Of a stretch of 64,000 bases of DNA, positions 1-8,277 are shown one piece after another; position 1 is the first letter of the stretch; the number at the start of each line of letters is the position of its first letter. The stretch is from positions 30,035 to 94,034 of the forward strand of contig JAFULF010000006.1 in the NCBI GenBank assembly GCA_017483225.1. The letters run 5' to 3'. The notes beneath the pieces are model-generated. The model searched no databases, was not told where the DNA came from, and saw only the letters and a list, made by a program, of their open reading frames with translations. The stretch comes from Alistipes sp. (lineage in GTDB: Bacteria > Bacteroidota > Bacteroidia > Bacteroidales > Rikenellaceae). The position numbers and the translations under genes were made by a program.

Positions 1-565
1 CCTCCACAACAGCCTCCGACTCGCCCTTGCGCATCAGTCCGTGGTTGACGTGAACGCATACGAGGTTGTCGCCGATGGCTTTGAGCAGCAGTGCCGCAAC
101 AACCGAGGAGTCCACACCGCCGGAGAGGGCGAGCAGCACCTTGCGGTTGCCTACCTGACGACGAATAAGCTCCACCTGATCGTTCACGAAGTTGGTCATA
201 TTCCAGTTTGCCTCCGCCTTGCAGGTGTCGAAGACGAACCCCTTGACAGCCGCCTTTGCAGCCTCCTCGTCGGAGGTGAGCTGTGGCAACTTGACCGAGC
301 AGAGAGCCTTGTCGTGACCCGCTGCCATAACAGGGAATCCTGCCTCGTAAATCTCCGGCAGGACATCTATCTCAACGCCGTCGATGACGTTGTTTGGGCC
401 ACCGTTGATGATTACACCCTTGACATTTGGCAGAGCCTTCAACTCCGCTGCGGTGATGTCGTGCGGGTAAATCTCGCTATAAACGCCCAATGCACGTATG
501 GCTCTGGCAAGCACCGTATTCTCGTGGCTGCCCAAGTCCAAAATAACAATCATATCCTGTTTCAT
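1..565 (-). CDS. guaA: GMP synthase, N-terminal part, with decayed GATase domain (partial at window edge)
   Basis: GuaA aminates XMP to GMP in the cytoplasm. The visible 188 residues open with a class I GATase-like strand (ILDLGSHENTVLARAIR) and an INGGP turn. The ATP-pyrophosphatase P-loop SGGVDSS then appears already at residues 148-154, whereas E. coli GuaA has it at about 235. The stretch that should carry the nucleophile (GVCYG in E. coli) reads MAAGHD, and the part holding the His-Pro-Glu pair is missing, so glutamine hydrolysis looks impossible. The synthetase half begins normally. The start at 565 gives MKQDMIVILDLG; an ATG at 553 is an alternative. It lies 35 bp downstream of guaB on the same strand, presumably in one operon. 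The rest of the gene is outside the window. Confidence 0.93.
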   Translation of the reverse strand, partial: MKQDMIVILDLGSHENTVLARAIRALGVYSEIYPHDITAAELKALPNVKGVIINGGPNNVIDGVEIDVLPEIYEAGFPVMAAGHDKALCSVKLPQLTSDEEAAKAAVKGFVFDTCKAEANWNMTNFVNDQVELIRRQVGNRKVLLALSGGVDSSVVAALLLKAIGDNLVCVHVNHGLMRKGESEAVVE

Positions 566-600
566 ATACTCAAATATGTTTAACCTTTAACCTAATCAGT

Positions 601-2079
601 TTATTCGCCACGAGAGTAGTTAGGGGTCTCACGTGTGATGGTGATATCGTGCGGGTGGTTCTCAACAACGCCGCTTGCAGTGATACGCACGAAGCGTGCC
701 GTCTGCAACTCGGAGATGGTGTGAGCACCGCAATATCCCATACCGGAGCGGATACCGCCCACGAGTTGATATACGGTCTCGTTCAATGCACCCTTGAACG
801 GCACACGACCCACAATACCCTCCGGAACGAGCTTGTTGATGTTCGACTCGTTGTCCTGGAAGTAGCGGTCTTTCGAGCCCGCCTTCATAGCGTCGATGGA
901 GCCCATACCACGATAGGTCTTGAACTTACGACCATTGTATATGATGGTCTCTCCCGGAGCCTCCTCCGTGCCGGCAAACATCGAGCCGCACATCACGCAG
1001 TCGCCACCGGCAGCCAGAGCCTTAACGATATCTCCCGAGTAGCGCAAGCCACCATCGGCGATAACAGCCACGCCGCTACCCTTGACAGCATTTGCCACGT
1101 CGAAGATGGCGGTCAGCTGCGGAACACCTACACCTGCGATAATACGGGTTGTGCAGATTGAGCCCGGGCCGATACCTACCTTGATGCCGTCGGCACCATT
1201 CTCTACCAGATAGCGAGCAGCCTCGGCGGTTGCGATATTGCCGACAACAACGTCGAGAGTAGGGTATTTGGCCTTAATCTCTTTGAGCAGGTTAACGATA
1301 TTCTTCGAGTGGCCGTGTGCGGAGTCGAGCACCACAGCATCTACACACTCGGCAACCAACGCATCCACACGCTCCATAGAGTCGGCGGTAACACCTACAC
1401 CGGCAGCCACACGCAGACGACCCTTGCTATCCTTGCAAGCGTTAGGGTGGTCCTGCACCTTTGTAATGTCCTTGTAGGTGATAAGGCCTGCCAGACGGCC
1501 ATCCTTATCGACAACAGGCAGCTTCTCAATCTTGTTGCGCAACAGCACGTCGGTAACGTCCTCGTTGTCACGCTCTGCCTCGGTGATGGTCACCAGATTC
1601 TCCGAGGTCATAACCTCAGCGATAAGACGGCCCATATCCTTCTGGAAACGGAGGTCACGGTTGGTAACGATACCTACCAGAACACGCTCCTCGTCAACAA
1701 CAGGAATACCGCCAATCTTGTTCTCACGCATCAGCGCCAGAGCATCGCCTACGGTCTGCTCCTTGGTGATGGTTACGGGGTCATAAATCATACCGTTCTC
1801 GGCACGCTTTACACGGCGCACTTGTGCCGCCTGCTCGGCGATGGTCATATTCTTGTGAATAACGCCAATACCGCCTTCACGGGCGATAGCGATAGCCATC
1901 GGAGCCTCCGTAACGGTATCCATTGCCGCCGACACAATAGGAATATTGAGCGCAATATTGCGGGAAAAACGGCTCTTCACGCTTACCTCACGAGGTGTAA
2001 CCTCCGAATAAGCAGGCACGAGCAACACATCATCAAAGGTCAAGCCCTCTTGCTGTACTCTTTCTGTTAGGAACGACAT
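601..2079 (-). CDS. guaB: IMP dehydrogenase
   Basis: This enzyme oxidises IMP to XMP with NAD+, the first committed step to GMP. The 492-residue product has usual family length. It has the N-terminal TIM-barrel segment (AAMDTV at about 51-56), a tandem CBS pair at about 95-205 that normally senses purine nucleotides, and the active-site loop GPGSICTT with the catalytic Cys at residue 309. A C-terminal YRGMGS flap motif follows. It is the first gene of a leftward guaB-guaA unit. Its promoter seems to lie about 220 bp upstream, with a small open frame and a terminator-like hairpin in between, so attenuation is plausible. Confidence 0.98.
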   Translation of the reverse strand: MSFLTERVQQEGLTFDDVLLVPAYSEVTPREVSVKSRFSRNIALNIPIVSAAMDTVTEAPMAIAIAREGGIGVIHKNMTIAEQAAQVRRVKRAENGMIYDPVTITKEQTVGDALALMRENKIGGIPVVDEERVLVGIVTNRDLRFQKDMGRLIAEVMTSENLVTITEAERDNEDVTDVLLRNKIEKLPVVDKDGRLAGLITYKDITKVQDHPNACKDSKGRLRVAAGVGVTADSMERVDALVAECVDAVVLDSAHGHSKNIVNLLKEIKAKYPTLDVVVGNIATAEAARYLVENGADGIKVGIGPGSICTTRIIAGVGVPQLTAIFDVANAVKGSGVAVIADGGLRYSGDIVKALAAGGDCVMCGSMFAGTEEAPGETIIYNGRKFKTYRGMGSIDAMKAGSKDRYFQDNESNINKLVPEGIVGRVPFKGALNETVYQLVGGIRSGMGYCGAHTISELQTARFVRITASGVVENHPHDITITRETPNYSRGE

Positions 2080-2121
2080 AATCTTACTTATTTTTAATTA
2101 AACATTTTTGTTCTCTTCTTA

Positions 2122-2157
2122 TAAAAAAAGAGCGTGGCACACGCCCACACTCTTTTT
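2122..2157 (-). terminator. Intrinsic-terminator-like hairpin in the guaB leader
   Basis: Read leftward, an 8-bp stem (GAGTGTGG with CCACGCTC, one G-U pair) is followed by seven T. It starts right at the stop of a 38-codon open frame and ends about 43 nt before the guaB start. It could end a small RNA or act as an attenuator for guaBA. The strand assignment rests on the T-run; the A-run on the other side makes a weaker rightward terminator possible. Confidence 0.65.
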
Positions 2158-2273
2158 CACACCGCACACGACACTCCGTTTCGGCACACAATCGCACGCT
2201 TTTTATCCACTTGCTGAAAGCGCAGGTGCAGCGAGCCGTGCGGATATTGTCCTATCGAAATAGACGTTGCCAT
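2157..2273 (-). CDS. Candidate 38-residue leader peptide upstream of guaB
   Basis: A short open frame starts with ATG about 20 nt after the predicted transcription start and stops exactly at the base of the leader terminator. The peptide begins MATSISIGQYPHGSLHLRF and continues with a basic, Cys-containing tail; I do not recognise it. The position suggests a leader peptide or a small protein made from the truncated transcript. Chance is a real alternative, because short open frames are common in this GC range. No ribosome binding site is obvious. Confidence 0.3.
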   Translation of the reverse strand: MATSISIGQYPHGSLHLRFQQVDKKRAIVCRNGVSCAV

Positions 2274-2295
2274 AGTACGTATGATTTAATTTGTG

Positions 2296-2325
2296 CAAAG
2301 GTACAAATATTTTTTCAAACGCAAA
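2296..2325 (-). promoter_or_regulatory. Bacteroidota-type promoter for guaBA
   Basis: On the minus strand the -7 box is TACCTTTG (2303 to 2296), a perfect TAnnTTTG match. A TTTG lies at 2325-2322 with an 18-nt spacer, close to the usual -33 position. Transcription would start near 2289 and give a leader of about 210 nt before guaB. Confidence 0.65.
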
Positions 2326-2428
2326 GAGTTCTCACGATATTTTTTTGCACTTTCCTCACAAAAATCCAAATGATGAAAAAGTGTTAAAAAAAAGGGTTGA
2401 TTAATTTTCTTATAAACGTAAAGTTTTA

Positions 2429-2436
2429 TACTTTTG
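2429..2436 (+). promoter_or_regulatory. -7 promoter box facing the pur operon
   Basis: TACTTTTG matches TAnnTTTG. The only nearby TTG upstream (2397-2399) is spaced further than usual, so the -33 element is uncertain. It is the only clear box between guaB and purE on this strand; I see none between the terminator at 2606-2631 and purE. Confidence 0.5.
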
Positions 2437-2440
2437 CCGT

Positions 2441-2634
2441 ATGGAAGGATTAGGTATGCATCAGAGATATTTGCAGCATTTGGGGAGCAAACCTCGATGC
2501 CGAATGTTCGGGTGCGTACAGCGTATAAAATCCCAGCCACACGCCTCAGTGCGCCCTTGTCAGATGCAGAGTGTGCGTACAGATGTGAAATTATAGAGCC
2601 ATTGCAACCTCACCGTTGCGGTGGTTTTTTTGCT
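2441..2634 (+). ncRNA. Candidate structured leader or 6S-like small RNA upstream of purE
   Basis: A transcript starting just after the box at 2429-2436 and ending at the terminator at 2606-2631 would be about 190 nt. It can form nested pairings. GTATGC (2454-2459) pairs with GCGTAC (2575-2580), GCATC (2458-2462) with GATGC (2563-2567), a GGGTGCG/TGCGCCC helix closes a central arm, and GCGT/ACGC caps it. Size, own promoter and terminator, and position before purE resemble 6S RNA loci known next to purE in alphaproteobacteria. An attenuator or riboswitch for the pur operon fits equally well. A 51-codon frame (2441-2596) also runs through it, with a basic composition that does not look like a conserved protein. 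Confidence 0.4.
2606..2631 (+). terminator. Intrinsic terminator before purE
   Basis: A CACCG/CGGTG stem with a 3-nt loop, extended by AAC/GTT across a bulge, is followed by seven T. It lies about 40 nt before purE, so transcripts from the box at 2429 must read through it to reach the pur genes. Confidence 0.7.
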
Positions 2635-2671
2635 TAAAGAAAATATGTAAAATATTAATAATACGAAAATT

Positions 2672-3139
2672 ATGAAAGTAGCAGTTATTATGGGTTCGAC
2701 CAGCGACTGGGACGTAATGTCGGCAGCCTGCTCAACCCTCGAAGAGTTGGGTATCCCCTACGAGAAGCGTGTAATCAGTGCGCACCGCACTCCGCACCTT
2801 ATGTTCGAGTATGCCACTACGGCACGTGAACGAGGCATTGGCGCAATCATCGCCGGTGCAGGTGGTGCAGCGCACGTTGCCGGTGTTACGGCGGGTCTTA
2901 CCACCGTGCCGGTTATCGGTGTGCCTATCAAGACTTCGGCTCTCGGAGGCCTCGACTCCCTGCTCTCGATAGTGCAGATGCCGGGTGGAATACCTGTTTC
3001 GACAACGGCAATCAACGGTGCTAAGAACGCAGCCCTCATCGCTGCCTCGATATTCGCACTCACCGACCCGCAGCTCGAAGCACGCCTTATCGAGTATCGC
3101 AAAGCACAAACAGAGAAGGTTTTGGAATCAGAAATTTAA
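2672..3139 (+). CDS. purE: N5-carboxyaminoimidazole ribonucleotide mutase (class I PurE)
   Basis: PurE moves the carboxyl group from N5-CAIR to C4, giving CAIR in purine synthesis. The 155 residues fit the small class I enzyme. GSTSDWDVM near the N-terminus, SAHRTP at about 41-46 with the catalytic His, and GAGGAAHVAGVTAG are all present. Class I PurE normally works with PurK, which supplies N5-CAIR; no purK is in this window, so it must lie elsewhere or be dispensable. It is the first gene of the rightward pur operon and ends 8 bp before purL. Confidence 0.97.
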   Translation: MKVAVIMGSTSDWDVMSAACSTLEELGIPYEKRVISAHRTPHLMFEYATTARERGIGAIIAGAGGAAHVAGVTAGLTTVPVIGVPIKTSALGGLDSLLSIVQMPGGIPVSTTAINGAKNAALIAASIFALTDPQLEARLIEYRKAQTEKVLESEI

Positions 3140-3147
3140 TCTAAGCT

Positions 3148-6100
3148 ATGAAAGATTACCGCATATACGTTGAGAAATACGCCGAGTTTCAGGTCGAGGC
3201 GGAGAGCCTGCGTCGTGAGTTGAACGAGAACCTCTCGCTCAACATTCGCTCGCTCCGCCTGCTGAATGTTTACGACCTGTTCGGCTTTACGGAGGAGCTC
3301 CGTGAGCGTTGCCGCTACGCCGTATTTGGCGAGGTGGTTACCGACCGAGTTATGGATGAGTGCCCACTCGAAGGCTCCAAGTATCTGGCAGTGGAGTACC
3401 TGCCCGGACAGTTTGACCAGCGAGCATCTTCGGCTGTCGATTGTGTTCGACTGCTCGACCCTTCGGCAAATGTACGCATCCGCAGCTCCCGCCTGCTCAT
3501 CTTCGACAATGGCGTTAGCGAGCAGGACTTGGAGGCTATCAAGCACTACTATATCAACGCCGTAGAGTCCCGTGAAAAGGATTTGAGCCGCTTGGCAGAC
3601 AACGAGCAGGCGGAGATTCGCCCCGTACCTATGCTCGACGGCTTTACCGATATGAGCGAGGAGGAGTTGGCACCATACTGCAAGGAGAACTCGCTGGCGA
3701 TGAATGCCGACGACCTGCGTGAGGTGGTGAACTACTTCCGTAGCGAGGGCCGCAACCCGTCACAGACCGAGTTGCGAATCCTTGACACCTATTGGAGCGA
3801 CCACTGCCGCCACACGACCTTCACCACCGAGATTACGGAGATAAAGATTGACGAGTCGTTTATGCGTGAGGAGTTCGAGAGTGCACTCGCCGAGTTCGGA
3901 CAGATGCGCCAGGAGCTCGGTCGTGAGCACAAGAGCCTCTGCCTGATGGAGATTGCCACCATCGGTGCACGCTACCTCCGCCACAAGGGCCTGCTTGACG
4001 ATATGGAGCAGAGCGAGGAGAACAACGCTTGCAGCATCTTCGTAGATGTGGATGTCGAGGGACAGAGCGAGAAGTGGCTCTTGCAGTTCAAGAACGAGAC
4101 CCACAACCACCCGACCGAGATTGAGCCATTCGGAGGTGCATCCACCTGCCTTGGTGGTGCTATCCGTGACCCACTGTCGGGTCGTGCATACGTCTATCAG
4201 GCTATGCGTGTAACGGGTGCCGGCGACATCTACAAGAGCATAGCCGAGACTATGCCGGGCAAGTTGCCACAGCGTATCATCAGCCGCAAGGCTGCCGCAG
4301 GATATTCGAGCTACGGAAACCAGATTGGTCTGGCGACGACTCACGTGCGAGAGATTTTCCACGAGAACTACGTTGCCAAGCGTTTGGAGGTTGGTGCCGT
4401 TGTCGGAGCCGTCAAGGCGGAGAATGTACGCCGTGAGAGCCCTGCACCGGGGGATGTTGTCCTGCTTATGGGCGGTCGCACGGGTCGTGACGGCATCGGT
4501 GGAGCAACCGGCTCGTCGAAGCAGCACACCGCAGCCTCGTTGGAGGAGTGTGGCTCGGAGGTTCAGAAGGGTAATGCACCGGAGGAGCGCAAGATTCAGC
4601 ACCTGTTCCGCCGTGCAGACGTTACCCGTCTTATCAAGAAGTCGAATGACTTTGGTGCCGGAGGCGTGAGTGTCGCTATCGGAGAGCTTACCGATGGTCT
4701 GGACATCTACCTCGACCGAGTACCTGTAAAATATAGCGGTCTGAACTCTACGGAGCTTGCCATCAGCGAGTCGCAGGAGCGTATGGCCGTAGTGGTGGAG
4801 CGCAAGGATATGGAGGCTATGATGGCACTCTGCGCCGAGGAGAATGTGGAGGTTACACACGTAGCCGACGTGACGGACAATGCCCGTATGCGTATGTTCT
4901 TCCACGGCAATAAGATTGTCGATTTGAAACGTGAGTTCATCGACAGCGCAGGAGCAAAGCACTACACCAAGATATGTATTCCTGCCGTTGAGCAGTGCAA
5001 TCCGTTCAGCCGCAAGGTTGAGGGTGCGACGCTCAATGAGCGGATGAAGGCAAACCTCTCCGATATGAACGTAGTATCGCAGCGTGGTCTGATTGAGATG
5101 TTCGACTCGACAATCGGTGCCTCGACGGTACTGATGCCTTTCGGTGGTCGCACACAGCGCACCGAGACGCAGGTGTCGGTGCAGACGTTGCCTGTTCGTC
5201 ACGGCCGCACATCTACTGCCAGCATTATGGCATTTGGCTACAACCCGTTCATCGCCTCTTGGAGCCCTTACCACGGCGCACAGTATGCCGTCGTGGAGGC
5301 TTGCGCCAAGGTGGTTGCTGCCGGCGCACGCTTCGACAAGATGCGTTTCTCGTATCAGGAGTACTTCGAGCGTATGAGCGATGCACGCTCTTGGGGCAAG
5401 CCTATGGCGGCCCTGCTGGGTGCACTGCGTATGCAGGAGGCTCTCGGCCTGCCTTCTATCGGCGGTAAAGACTCTATGAGCGGAACATTCAACGACATCA
5501 AGGTTCCGCCGACACTCATCGCCTTCGGTATTACGACCGTCGATGCGAAGGGTGTAATCAGCCCTGACTTCAAGGGTGCCGGACATAAGCTCTATCTGGT
5601 CAAGCACAATCCAAAGGCCAACTATACGCCTGACTGCGAGGCTCTGCGCAAGAACTTCTCGCTCGTGAGCGAGCAAATCGAGTGCGGCAATATCCTCTCG
5701 GCATACGCTATCGGCTTTGGTGGTGTTGCGGAGGCACTGGCGAAGATGAGCTTCGGTAACGAGGTGGGCGTAAACGTAACACTCTCGGAGAGCGAGTTGT
5801 TCGACTACAACTACGGCTCTATCCTCGTGGAGGCTACGGCTCCTATCGAGGGTGCAATGCTGCTCGGAGAGACGGTGGCAGAGAAGAGTCTCATAATCAA
5901 TGGCGAGGTGCTCGATATGGCGGAGCTCTATCGTGCCAACACGGAGCGTTTCGAGAAGGTATATCCTGCACGTGGTCTGGACGGCGAGCCTTGCCGTGAG
6001 GGCAACTGCACACGCACAGCCCCTGCGTATAAGGGTGAGAAGGTTGAGCAGGTGAAGGTCTGCTTCCCTGTATTCCCGGGCACGAACTGCGACTACGACA

Positions 6101-6849
6101 CCGCACGAGCATTCGAGCGTGAGGGCGCAACCACCGACATCGTGGTATTCCGTAACCTCACAGGCGAGGATATCTCGGCATCCATCGAGAACCTCTGCAA
6201 GAAGATAGGCGAGAGCCATATCCTCGTACTCAGTGGCGGATTCTCCCTCGGTGACGAGCCGGATGGTAGTGGCAAGTTCATTGCCAGCGTGCTCAACAAC
6301 GAGGCTGTTACGGTGGCTGTACACGCTCTGCTGGATAGGGGAGGCCTCATCTTGGGTATCTGCAACGGCTTCCAGGCTCTGGTTAAGTCGGGACTGCTGC
6401 CTTATGGTCGCCTCGGAATGGTTACCAAGGAGTCGCCGACACTCTTCCACAACGATATCCATCGCCACATCTCGCAGATTGTATCGACACGTGTCGGCAC
6501 AACAGCGTCACCTTGGCTCTCGTCGTTCAACGTGGGCGACCTGCACTCTATCGCAGTGAGCCACGGAGAGGGCAAGTTCGTGGTGAGCGAGGCGCTGGCC
6601 GAGGAGTTGTTCGCAAACGGTCAGGTGGCATTCCAGTATGCGGATGGCGAGGGTCGTCCTACTACCGATGCCCCTTGCAACCCTAACGGCTCCTCCTACG
6701 GTATCGAGGGTATCATCAGCCGTGATGGTCAGATTCTGGGTAAGATGGGACACACGGAGCGTTACGACGACAACCTCTTCAAGAATATCGACGGAGAGAA
6801 GCGTCAGAACATCTTCCGCAACGCTGTTCACTACTTCAAGGGAGAGTAA
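3148..6849 (+). CDS. purL: Phosphoribosylformylglycinamidine synthase, single-chain
   Basis: PurL converts FGAR, ATP and glutamine to FGAM. At 1233 residues it is the large fused form: a PurS-like N-terminal domain, a linker, the ATP-dependent synthetase core (NETHNHPTEIEPFGGAST at about 320, and GGKDSMSG in the second half), and a C-terminal GATase. The glutaminase site is intact: GICNGFQ with Cys at residue 1072, and GHTER near the end supplying His and Glu. This contrasts with PurF, GuaA and CarA in this window, whose glutaminase sites are damaged. Translation begins 8 bp after purE and the gene is followed 36 bp later by purF. Confidence 0.98.
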   Translation: MKDYRIYVEKYAEFQVEAESLRRELNENLSLNIRSLRLLNVYDLFGFTEELRERCRYAVFGEVVTDRVMDECPLEGSKYLAVEYLPGQFDQRASSAVDCVRLLDPSANVRIRSSRLLIFDNGVSEQDLEAIKHYYINAVESREKDLSRLADNEQAEIRPVPMLDGFTDMSEEELAPYCKENSLAMNADDLREVVNYFRSEGRNPSQTELRILDTYWSDHCRHTTFTTEITEIKIDESFMREEFESALAEFGQMRQELGREHKSLCLMEIATIGARYLRHKGLLDDMEQSEENNACSIFVDVDVEGQSEKWLLQFKNETHNHPTEIEPFGGASTCLGGAIRDPLSGRAYVYQAMRVTGAGDIYKSIAETMPGKLPQRIISRKAAAGYSSYGNQIGLATTHVREIFHENYVAKRLEVGAVVGAVKAENVRRESPAPGDVVLLMGGRTGRDGIGGATGSSKQHTAASLEECGSEVQKGNAPEERKIQHLFRRADVTRLIKKSNDFGAGGVSVAIGELTDGLDIYLDRVPVKYSGLNSTELAISESQERMAVVVERKDMEAMMALCAEENVEVTHVADVTDNARMRMFFHGNKIVDLKREFIDSAGAKHYTKICIPAVEQCNPFSRKVEGATLNERMKANLSDMNVVSQRGLIEMFDSTIGASTVLMPFGGRTQRTETQVSVQTLPVRHGRTSTASIMAFGYNPFIASWSPYHGAQYAVVEACAKVVAAGARFDKMRFSYQEYFERMSDARSWGKPMAALLGALRMQEALGLPSIGGKDSMSGTFNDIKVPPTLIAFGITTVDAKGVISPDFKGAGHKLYLVKHNPKANYTPDCEALRKNFSLVSEQIECGNILSAYAIGFGGVAEALAKMSFGNEVGVNVTLSESELFDYNYGSILVEATAPIEGAMLLGETVAEKSLIINGEVLDMAELYRANTERFEKVYPARGLDGEPCREGNCTRTAPAYKGEKVEQVKVCFPVFPGTNCDYDTARAFEREGATTDIVVFRNLTGEDISASIENLCKKIGESHILVLSGGFSLGDEPDGSGKFIASVLNNEAVTVAVHALLDRGGLILGICNGFQALVKSGLLPYGRLGMVTKESPTLFHNDIHRHISQIVSTRVGTTASPWLSSFNVGDLHSIAVSHGEGKFVVSEALAEELFANGQVAFQYADGEGRPTTDAPCNPNGSSYGIEGIISRDGQILGKMGHTERYDDNLFKNIDGEKRQNIFRNAVHYFKGE

Positions 6850-6885
6850 AGGTTAGTACATATATTATAATAAAGGGTTAAAGAG

Positions 6886-8250
6886 ATGAGTGTTTTAGGA
6901 GTTTACGGAGTGAAGCGTGCAGCCTCGCTGATATATTACGGACTGCACGCAATGCAACACCGTGGACAGGAGGGCTGCGGTATTGTCAGCGTGAATGAGC
7001 GTGGCGAGATGAATCGCCATCGTGGCAAGGGGTTGGTATCGGAGATATTCAACGAGCAGAAGATTGCCGAGCTCGACGGAGAGTTGGCAATCGGCCACGT
7101 GCTATATACGGGAGCTGCAAGCCGCAGTATGGATAATATACAGCCGCTGTTTTTCCACCACGGCTCCGGCGATTTTGCCGTAGCCAACAATGGAAATATC
7201 GTCAATGCGGCGAAACTGAGGAGTTGGTTGGAGAGCAAAGGGTCGCTGTTCCACTCAATGACCGATAGCGAGCTGCTCGCACACCTTATCAAGAAGGAGT
7301 GCAGCGAGGAGCCACGCATCTACGCCATCATCGAGGCGCTGAACCTGCTCGAAGGTGCTTTTGCCTTCCTTATTATGACCAAGAACCGCCTCTATGCCTG
7401 CCGTGACCGTCACGGTCTGCATCCTCTCTCCATCGGTCGTATCGGAGAAGGCTATGTTGTGGCAAGCGAGAGCTGCGCCCTCGACACTATGGGTGCAGAG
7501 TTCGTGCGAGATGTCGAGCCGGGCGAGATTGTGACGATAGACCATAAGGGTCTGCGCTCCTCGTTCTACTCGCAGGAGCGTAAGTGCAAGATGTGCGCTA
7601 TGGAGTATATCTACTTCGCACGCCCCGACAGCGATGTCGATGGCTGCAACGTACACGCATACCGCAAGGAGTCGGGCCGTCGTCTGTTCAAGGAGGCTCC
7701 GGCCGATGCCGATATCGTCATCGGCGTACCGGATTCGAGTCTGAGTGCGGCGCAGGGTTATAGCGAGGAGAGCGGAATGCCTTACGAGATGGGACTTATC
7801 AAGAATAAGTACGTCGGACGTACCTTCATCCAGCCGTCGCAGGATTTGCGAGAGAAGGGCGTGAAGATGAAGCTGTCGGCGGTGCGCAGTATCGTCAATG
7901 GCAAGAGGGTAGTTATGGTCGATGACTCGATTGTTCGAGGTACCACCTCCCGTCGTATCGTCAATATGTTGCGTGAGGCGGGTGCCACCGAGGTACACGT
8001 GCGTATCGCAAGCCCTACGATGACACACCCTTGCTTCTACGGCGTGGACACCTCGACGCTCGACGAGTTGCTTCTGGCCCGTATGTCGGTAGAGGAGGCC
8101 TGCAAGGCTATTGGTGCCGATTCGCTTGCATTCCTCTCATACGACTCGACGCTCAAATCGGCAGCAGGCCGCACGGATATGTGTCTGGCTTGCTTCGACG
8201 GCAACTATCCGACGGCACTCTTCCAATCCATCGAGGAGGCCAACAAGTAA
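6886..8250 (+). CDS. purF: Amidophosphoribosyltransferase-like PurF lacking the N-terminal catalytic Cys
   Basis: PurF makes phosphoribosylamine from PRPP. The 454-residue product resembles the Bacillus iron-sulfur type: YYGLHAMQHRGQEG near the N-terminus, the PRPP loop VMVDDSIVRGTTS, and Cys residues in KCKMCAMEY, HPCFYGVD and MCLACF that correspond to the 4Fe-4S ligands. The Ntn glutaminase part is damaged. The protein starts MSVLGVYG where Bacillus, after propeptide removal, has CGVFGIWG, so there is no nucleophile. The glutamine-binding Arg of GHVRY is Leu73. An in-frame stop at 6871-6873 rules out a longer N-terminus. The transferase half looks normal, so an ammonia-dependent enzyme is likely. 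Confidence 0.95.
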   Translation: MSVLGVYGVKRAASLIYYGLHAMQHRGQEGCGIVSVNERGEMNRHRGKGLVSEIFNEQKIAELDGELAIGHVLYTGAASRSMDNIQPLFFHHGSGDFAVANNGNIVNAAKLRSWLESKGSLFHSMTDSELLAHLIKKECSEEPRIYAIIEALNLLEGAFAFLIMTKNRLYACRDRHGLHPLSIGRIGEGYVVASESCALDTMGAEFVRDVEPGEIVTIDHKGLRSSFYSQERKCKMCAMEYIYFARPDSDVDGCNVHAYRKESGRRLFKEAPADADIVIGVPDSSLSAAQGYSEESGMPYEMGLIKNKYVGRTFIQPSQDLREKGVKMKLSAVRSIVNGKRVVMVDDSIVRGTTSRRIVNMLREAGATEVHVRIASPTMTHPCFYGVDTSTLDELLLARMSVEEACKAIGADSLAFLSYDSTLKSAAGRTDMCLACFDGNYPTALFQSIEEANK

Positions 8251-8277
8251 GAGAAACAATAAAAAACAAGAGATAAT

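Noticed and set aside
2286-2540. An 84-codon leftward frame between guaB and purE
   Set aside because: It runs through both predicted promoters and AT-rich leader DNA, and its composition is not protein-like.
3760-6468. A 902-codon open frame on the strand opposite purL
   Set aside because: It is a mirror of the purL codon pattern at high GC, rich in His, Leu, Arg and Thr, with no recognisable domain. The sense frame is a clear PurL.
3148-6849. PurL as a fourth decayed amidotransferase
   Set aside because: Its GATase keeps the Cys in GICNG (residue 1072) and the His and Glu of GHTER, so it appears functional.
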